36,837 bases of DNA from Sulfitobacter sp. HI0040 (GTDB lineage: Bacteria > Pseudomonadota > Alphaproteobacteria > Rhodobacterales > Rhodobacteraceae): assembly GCF_001634885.1 (NCBI RefSeq), contig NZ_LWEX01000357.1:1-36837 (forward strand), in the 5' to 3' direction. Below the pieces are notes generated by a model. That model was not told where the DNA came from. It saw only the letters and a list, made by a program, of their open reading frames with translations, and made no database searches. The position numbers were made by a program, and so were the translations under genes. Each line of letters begins with the position of its first letter. Positions within the stretch are counted from its first letter, which is position 1. Below are positions 32,393 to 36,837 of the stretch, piece after piece.

Positions 32393-33304
32393 ATGCACTA
32401 TCTGCGCACCCCCGATGACCGTTTCGAAGGTCTGAAAGATTACGATTTCGCCCCCCGCTACCTGGAGGTCGACGATACCGAAGGCGGCAGCCTTCGAATG
32501 CACTACCTGGACGAAGGCCCGGCGGACGCCGCACCGGTACTGCTGCTGCACGGCGAGCCGACCTGGAGCTATCTGTATCGCCACATGATACCGCCTCTCG
32601 TACAGGCAGGGCACCGGGTGGTGGCCCCGGATCTCATCGGGTTCGGCAGGTCGGACAAACCGGCGGAACGCGCGGATTACACCTATGCCCGCCATGTCGG
32701 ATGGATGCGGGCAGCGGTCGAGCAACTGGACCTCAAGGACATCACGCTCTTCTGTCAGGACTGGGGCGGGCTGATCGGTCTGCGGCTCTTGGCGGCCATG
32801 CCCGAAAGGTTCGCCCGGGTCGTGATCGCCAATACCGCCCTGCCCACGGGCGACCAGCCCATGGGCGAAGCCTTCATGGGCTGGCGGGACTATTCGCAGA
32901 ACGTCGAACATTTCGACGCAGGCCGCATCGTCTTCGGAGGCACCACCGGCAAGATCTCCGATGCGGAGGTGGCGGCGTATAACGCGCCCTATCCGGATCC
33001 CTCTTATCAGGCCGGCGCGCGCGCATTTCCGATGCTGGTCCCGGTCGACCCGGACGATCCAGAAGCCGCCGCCAATCGCGCTGCCTGGCAGGAGTTGCGC
33101 AAGCTGGAGATCCCGGTCGTGACCGCCTTCGGCGCGGATGACAGGATCATGGCCGGTGTCGACGGGGTGTTCCAGAAGCTGATCCCCGGGGCGGCGGGAC
33201 AGCCGCACCGCCTGATCCCCGATGCGGGCCATTTCCTGCAGGAAGACGCAGGACCGGAACTCGCCCGGATAATCGACGCATTCGCGAAGGGCGAACTTTC
33301 CTGA
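32393..33304 (+). CDS. haloalkane dehalogenase (HLD-I type alpha/beta hydrolase)
   Basis: 303 residues, ATG with AAAGGAGA upstream. The active site reads as in DhlA: HGEPTW (53-58), nucleophile Asp123 followed by Trp124 (FCQDWGGL), a cap Trp near 164 that could be the second halide-stabilising residue, acid Asp249 or Asp250 (FGADD) and His280 (DAGHFLQED). It would hydrolyse short halogenated alkanes to alcohols plus halide in the cytoplasm. Substrate range is not visible. The quinone reductase gene is divergent and shares the upstream region. Confidence 0.9.
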   Translation: MHYLRTPDDRFEGLKDYDFAPRYLEVDDTEGGSLRMHYLDEGPADAAPVLLLHGEPTWSYLYRHMIPPLVQAGHRVVAPDLIGFGRSDKPAERADYTYARHVGWMRAAVEQLDLKDITLFCQDWGGLIGLRLLAAMPERFARVVIANTALPTGDQPMGEAFMGWRDYSQNVEHFDAGRIVFGGTTGKISDAEVAAYNAPYPDPSYQAGARAFPMLVPVDPDDPEAAANRAAWQELRKLEIPVVTAFGADDRIMAGVDGVFQKLIPGAAGQPHRLIPDAGHFLQEDAGPELARIIDAFAKGELS

Positions 33305-33350
33305 TCCGGCTCAGTTGACCTTTTCACACTTTGACAAATGCTCCGGGGGT

Positions 33351-33368
33351 CCGGGGGCTGGCCCCCGG
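33351..33368. terminator. GC-rich hairpin between convergent genes
   Basis: CCGGGGGC-TG-GCCCCCGG, an 8-bp inverted repeat, lies between the dehalogenase and the convergent SH3-domain gene. It lacks a T run, so a bidirectional terminator is plausible but not certain. Confidence 0.45.
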
Positions 33369-33403
33369 CCCTGAACCTCGCCCAATGGCGGGGCGACCGC
33401 TGG

Positions 33404-33910
33404 TCAGTCCCGCAGTTCCTGCGGCCCCACACCCCAGAGCCGTGCCTTGGGCGCCCATCCCTTGAAGCCCCCCGAGCGCAGTTCGCACCATTCCAGCGTG
33501 CAGCTTCCCAACTTGGCGACCACGCCTGATTCCAGTGCGGCGGCCACCTGCGCGCGCGGATCGGGGCGAACGAGAAGCTCCAGCATGTCCTGTTCCACCA
33601 GCACCGTCCGGTTGCCTGACAGCAGCGAATAATGCACCCAGCCCCCCATGCCGTCGCGGTCCTCGACCCGGCGCCAGTGGCCGTGTTCGGCGGTGATGCG
33701 CAGGGGCATGTCGCGCCGTTTGAACACCCAGTCGATCCGGTGCGACAGCGAGGGCCCACGCCTCACGTTACCTTCCGCCGCCTTCATCGAAACGAACCGG
33801 GGTAGTGGCAGGCTGGTCACCGATCCGACCTGTTGCGCAAAGGTGGGCAGGGCGGGGGACAGCATCAGGGTCAGCGCGAGAAACACGCCGTGAAATCGGA
33901 AAGGGAACAT
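33404..33910 (-). CDS. bacterial SH3-domain exported protein
   Basis: 168 residues from ATG 33910; ATG 33943 is an alternative adding 11 residues. The signal peptide ends at FAQ. Two SH3-like stretches follow: SMKAAEGNVRRGPSLSHRIDW with GHWRRVEDRDGMGGWVH, and a second around SGVVAKLGSCTLEWCELR with GFKGWAPKARLWGV. Such proteins sit in the periplasm and bind peptidoglycan or stabilise enzymes. The long open frame further upstream is a shadow of the opposite gene. Confidence 0.85.
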   Translation of the reverse strand: MFPFRFHGVFLALTLMLSPALPTFAQQVGSVTSLPLPRFVSMKAAEGNVRRGPSLSHRIDWVFKRRDMPLRITAEHGHWRRVEDRDGMGGWVHYSLLSGNRTVLVEQDMLELLVRPDPRAQVAAALESGVVAKLGSCTLEWCELRSGGFKGWAPKARLWGVGPQELRD

Positions 33911-34030
33911 GGGATGCCTGCGGGATCGGGTCAAATTGCTCATTTTGCCGCGCGGGGTTCTTGTGCCTCGTCGCTGCTTGCCCCACCATGCACCGCAACA
34001 GGCTGAACGCCAAGCAGGGGGAGAGCGGTG

Positions 34031-35017
34031 ATGGGCAAGAAGCGGCTGAGTGTTGTAGTCACGCGACGGTTGCCGGATGCGGTTGAAACACGGCTGTCGG
34101 AGCTTTTCGACGTGACCCTGCGGGAGGATGATACACCCATGTCCCGCAGTGAACTGGCCGAGGCCATTCAGGGCGCGGACGTCCTCGTTCCGACGGTGAC
34201 GGATGAGATCGACGGCGCATTGATCGGGCAGGCGGGCGACCGGCTGAAGCTCATCGCGAATTACGGCGCGGGCGTGGACCACATCGATGTAGCGACCGCG
34301 CGGCAGCGGGGGGTGCTGGTCTCCAACACGCCCGGCGTGCTGACCGAAGACACCGCCGACATGACAATGGCGCTGATCCTCGCTGTCACAAGGCGCATGT
34401 CGGAGGGCATGGCCGTCATGCAATCGGGCGAATGGCAGGGCTGGGCCCCCACGGCGCTTCTGGGCGGACGGGTCGGCGGGCGCCGTCTGGGCATTCTCGG
34501 CATGGGGCGGATCGGGCAGGCGGTGGCGCGGCGTGCCCGGGCCTTCGGGATGCAGATCCATTACCACAACCGCCGCCGCCTTCATCCGGAGATCGAATCG
34601 GGCCTCGATGCGACCTATTGGGAAAGCCTCGACCAGATGGTCGCGCGGATGGATGTCATCAGTATCAACTGTCCGCACACGCCATCCACTTTTCACCTGA
34701 TGAACGCGCGGCGGCTCAAGCTGATGAAGCCCGACGGCGTGATCGTGAACACTTCGCGCGGCGAGGTCATTGACGAAAACGCGCTGACCCGGATGCTCCG
34801 GGCAAAGGAAATCGCGGGCGCCGGTCTCGATGTCTATGAACACGGGACGGACATCAATCCGCGCCTGCGCAAACTGGAAAACGTGGTGTTGCTGCCGCAT
34901 ATGGGGTCCGCCACGCTGGAAGGGCGGATCGAGATGGGCGAAAAGGTCATCATTAACATCAAAACCTTCGACGATGGCCATCGCCCGCCGGATCAGGTGG
35001 TGCCCGCGATGCTCTGA
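34031..35017 (+). CDS. D-isomer-specific 2-hydroxyacid dehydrogenase (glyoxylate reductase-like)
   Basis: 328 residues from ATG 34031 (GGGGGAG at a proper distance); a GTG directly before it is also in frame. The NAD(P) motif LGILGMGRIGQAVARRA, the substrate Arg in VNTSRGEVIDENAL and the catalytic His in LLPHMGSATLE are in order, and IANYGAGVDHID precedes them. The family reduces glyoxylate or hydroxypyruvate or oxidises D-2-hydroxyacids. HNRRR after the cofactor strand suggests NADP preference. The precise substrate is undetermined. Confidence 0.9.
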   Translation: MGKKRLSVVVTRRLPDAVETRLSELFDVTLREDDTPMSRSELAEAIQGADVLVPTVTDEIDGALIGQAGDRLKLIANYGAGVDHIDVATARQRGVLVSNTPGVLTEDTADMTMALILAVTRRMSEGMAVMQSGEWQGWAPTALLGGRVGGRRLGILGMGRIGQAVARRARAFGMQIHYHNRRRLHPEIESGLDATYWESLDQMVARMDVISINCPHTPSTFHLMNARRLKLMKPDGVIVNTSRGEVIDENALTRMLRAKEIAGAGLDVYEHGTDINPRLRKLENVVLLPHMGSATLEGRIEMGEKVIINIKTFDDGHRPPDQVVPAML

Positions 35018-35043
35018 TCGCGAACGCCCGCTTCCACGCGACG

Positions 35044-35075
35044 GAGGAGCGAGGGGCCAGCCCCTCGCGCTCCTC
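35044..35075 (+). terminator. hairpin after hydroxyacid dehydrogenase
   Basis: GAGGAGCGAGGGG and CCCCTCGcgCTCCTC pair around a CCAG loop with a 2-nt bulge. Followed by GAAGTATTTGGGATCATGAGAAG, a tail commonly seen after such hairpins in Rhodobacteraceae. Probably the terminator before the gamma-glutamyltransferase gene. Confidence 0.6.
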
Positions 35076-35127
35076 GAAGTATTTGGGATCATGAGAAGGA
35101 TCCCCTGCAAGAGGAAGGGATGACGTA

Positions 35128-36837
35128 ATGATCGGATTCAAGACAACGATGGCCCTGGTGCTGACGCTCACGGCCGGCGGCGCCGCTGTGGCCCAGCAGG
35201 CCAGCGATGCGGTTGCGCCGGAAGCCGCGGGCGCGGGTGCCTTTGCGGGGTTGAACGCAGCTGCGAGTGCCGCCCTGGCCGCGAAGGCGGCGGGGGAGCC
35301 GGTGGTGGCCGGTAACTGGATGGTGGCGGCGGCCAACCCCCATGCCGTAGAGGTGGGTGCGGATGTCCTGGCCCGTGGGGCCAGCGCGGCCGACGCGCTG
35401 GTCGCCGTTCAGGCAATGTTGGGGCTGGTCGAGCCGCAGTCTTCGGGTCTGGGCGGCGGGGCCTTTCTGGTATGGTATGATGCGGCCAGTGGCGAACTCA
35501 CGACGCTGGACGGGCGGGAGACTGCTCCGCTCGAAGCGACTCCGCGGCTGTTTCAGGACGATGCGGGTGAGCCGTTGAAATTCTTCGATGCGGTTGTCGG
35601 GGGCCTGTCGGTCGGCACGCCCGGCACACCCGCGCTGATGGAGGAAGCGCACCGGCGTTGGGGCACGCTCGACTGGGCGTCTTTGCTGGCACCAGCGGCC
35701 CGCATGGCACGGAGCGGTTTCGCCGTATCGCCGCGCCTTGCCGGGCTGGTCGCCGACGATGCCGAACGTCTGGCTTCCGCGCCCGCTACGGCGGCATATT
35801 TCCTGCCGGGCGGCCTGCCGATCGAGGCGGGGGCGACCTTGCTGAACCCGGCTTATGCCGAAACTCTCGACGCGCTTGCGGAAGGCGGTTCGGCGGCCTT
35901 CTACACCGGCCCCATCGCCGAGGATATCGTGGCGACAGTGCGCGGTGCGGCCAACCCCGGCGTGCTTTCGGGGGTGGATCTTTCGATTTACGCGGTGAAG
36001 GAGCGGGCCGCCGTATGCGGACCCTATCGGGGCCATGAGGTCTGCGGCATGGGCCCGCCGTCTTCGGGGGCCGTGGCGGTTGGGCAGATACTGGGCCTTC
36101 TCGAACCCTATGACCTGAGCGCCGGACCCGGGGATCCGCAGGTACGGCGGCTCATCGGGGATGCCTCCCGGCTCGCCTTCGCGGACCGGGGCCGCTATCT
36201 GGCCGACAGCGATTTCGTTCCGGTTCCCGTCTCCGGGCTGTTGGACGCCGAATACCTCGCCTCGCGTACGAAACTGCTGGAAGGATCGGGCAGCCTTGCC
36301 GAGGTTGAGGCGGGGGAGCCGGCCTTTGACCATGCCCTGCTCTGGGCCGATGATGCCTCTATCGAACTGCCGTCGACCTCCCATATCTCCATCGTCGATG
36401 CGGCGGGCAACGTGGCCAGCATGACGACCACGATCGAGAACGGCTTTGGCTCGCGTCTCATGGTGCGGGGGTTCCTGCTGAATAACGAGCTTACAGATTT
36501 CTCATTCCGCAGCCATGAGGATGGCCGCCCCATCGCCAACCGGGTGGAGCCGGGCAAACGCCCGCGTTCCAGCATGGCGCCGACCATCGTGATGAAAGAC
36601 GGCGCGCCCGTTCTGGCGCTGGGCAGCCCCGGCGGGAGCCGCATCATCGGCTACGTGGCCGAGGCGATCATGGGAGTAGTCGACTGGGGCTACGACGTGC
36701 AAGAGGCCTCCGCCCAGCCCCATGCGGTCAACCGCTTCGGCGCCTATGATCTGGAGGAGGGCACAGCCGCGGCAGAGCTTGCCGAACCGCTGGCCGCCAT
36801 GGGGTTCGAGACGAACCTGAGGGCGCTGACGTCGGGG
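35128..36837 (+). CDS. gamma-glutamyltransferase precursor (3' partial)
   Basis: 570 codons from ATG 35128 (AGGAAGGG upstream) and still open at the window end. A signal peptide (to about residue 20) is followed by the large subunit: GNWMVAAANPHAVEVGA, EPQSSGLGGGAFLVWYD and LDGRETAP, which holds the glutamate-binding Arg. The self-processing nucleophile is Thr417 in LPSTSHISIVDAAGN (codon 36376-36378); GSRLMVRGFLLNNELTDF and SPGGSRIIGY follow in the small subunit. It hydrolyses or transfers the gamma-glutamyl group of glutathione in the periplasm. Only a few residues of the C-terminus should be missing. Confidence 0.93.
   Translation, partial: MIGFKTTMALVLTLTAGGAAVAQQASDAVAPEAAGAGAFAGLNAAASAALAAKAAGEPVVAGNWMVAAANPHAVEVGADVLARGASAADALVAVQAMLGLVEPQSSGLGGGAFLVWYDAASGELTTLDGRETAPLEATPRLFQDDAGEPLKFFDAVVGGLSVGTPGTPALMEEAHRRWGTLDWASLLAPAARMARSGFAVSPRLAGLVADDAERLASAPATAAYFLPGGLPIEAGATLLNPAYAETLDALAEGGSAAFYTGPIAEDIVATVRGAANPGVLSGVDLSIYAVKERAAVCGPYRGHEVCGMGPPSSGAVAVGQILGLLEPYDLSAGPGDPQVRRLIGDASRLAFADRGRYLADSDFVPVPVSGLLDAEYLASRTKLLEGSGSLAEVEAGEPAFDHALLWADDASIELPSTSHISIVDAAGNVASMTTTIENGFGSRLMVRGFLLNNELTDFSFRSHEDGRPIANRVEPGKRPRSSMAPTIVMKDGAPVLALGSPGGSRIIGYVAEAIMGVVDWGYDVQEASAQPHAVNRFGAYDLEEGTAAAELAEPLAAMGFETNLRALTSG

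Noticed and set aside
33944..35110. N-terminal extension of the SH3-domain frame to 568 codons
   Set aside because: The extra part is the reverse of the hydroxyacid dehydrogenase gene; the signal peptide marks the true start near 33910-33943.
35089..36384. 431-codon minus-strand frame
   Set aside because: It is antisense to the gamma-glutamyltransferase gene, which has a signal peptide and the catalytic Thr.

Overview
The window looks like a GC-rich chromosome or large replicon of an alphaproteobacterium, most likely a marine Rhodobacteraceae (Roseobacter-type) strain. The grounds are dense operons joined by ATGA overlaps, short GC-rich hairpins after genes, a De Ley-Doudoroff galactose route, a malonate TRAP system of the rhizobial MatPQM type and a DUF6538-type integrase remnant. 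All names come from reading the translations and motifs; no database search was possible.

Region 1 (1-8376, plus strand) is a galactoside catabolic operon. It holds a GH36 alpha-galactosidase (5' end outside the window), an IlvD/Edd sugar-acid dehydratase, an SDR sugar dehydrogenase, 2-dehydro-3-deoxygalactonokinase, KDPGal aldolase, an SMP-30 lactonase and a GH42 beta-galactosidase. Together they would release galactose and convert it to pyruvate and glyceraldehyde-3-phosphate. The first six genes overlap by 4 nt or less.

Region 2 (8377-14805) begins with the scar of a Met-rich small protein gene, followed by a long minus-strand cluster. Read in transcription order it encodes a Cys-rich exported protein, a Tat-exported Asp-box protein, a DUF411 metal-binding protein, a Met-rich membrane peptide, a c-type cytochrome, a CcmG/DsbE-like thioredoxin, a small membrane protein, a Met/His-rich periplasmic protein, two SCO-like proteins, an unknown membrane protein and CcdA. 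It resembles a periplasmic copper handling and thiol-redox module.

Region 3 (15037-16692, plus) pairs an exported protein containing an EGEG-repeat linker with a PKHD-type Fe(II)/2-oxoglutarate hydroxylase.

Region 4 (16792-21426) is a mercury resistance locus: divergent merR, then merT-merP-merF-merA, a YnfA-family membrane protein and a second flavin disulfide oxidoreductase. A MerR-type promoter with a 19-bp spacer and a dyad lies between merR and merT.

Region 5 (about 21458-29812) looks like a decayed integrative island at tRNA-Gln(TTG). A 20-bp imperfect copy of the tRNA 3' end lies at its left edge and a broken tyrosine integrase sits beside the tRNA. Inside are an IS3-type remnant and a complete malonate catabolic set: TRAP transporter, malonyl-CoA decarboxylase, malonyl-CoA synthetase and a divergent GntR regulator with a TTGTATACAA palindrome between.

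Region 6 (29929-36837) carries ordinary accessory or housekeeping genes: a BON-MscS channel, a zinc-free quinone oxidoreductase, a haloalkane dehalogenase, an SH3-domain protein, a D-2-hydroxyacid dehydrogenase and a gamma-glutamyltransferase cut by the window end.
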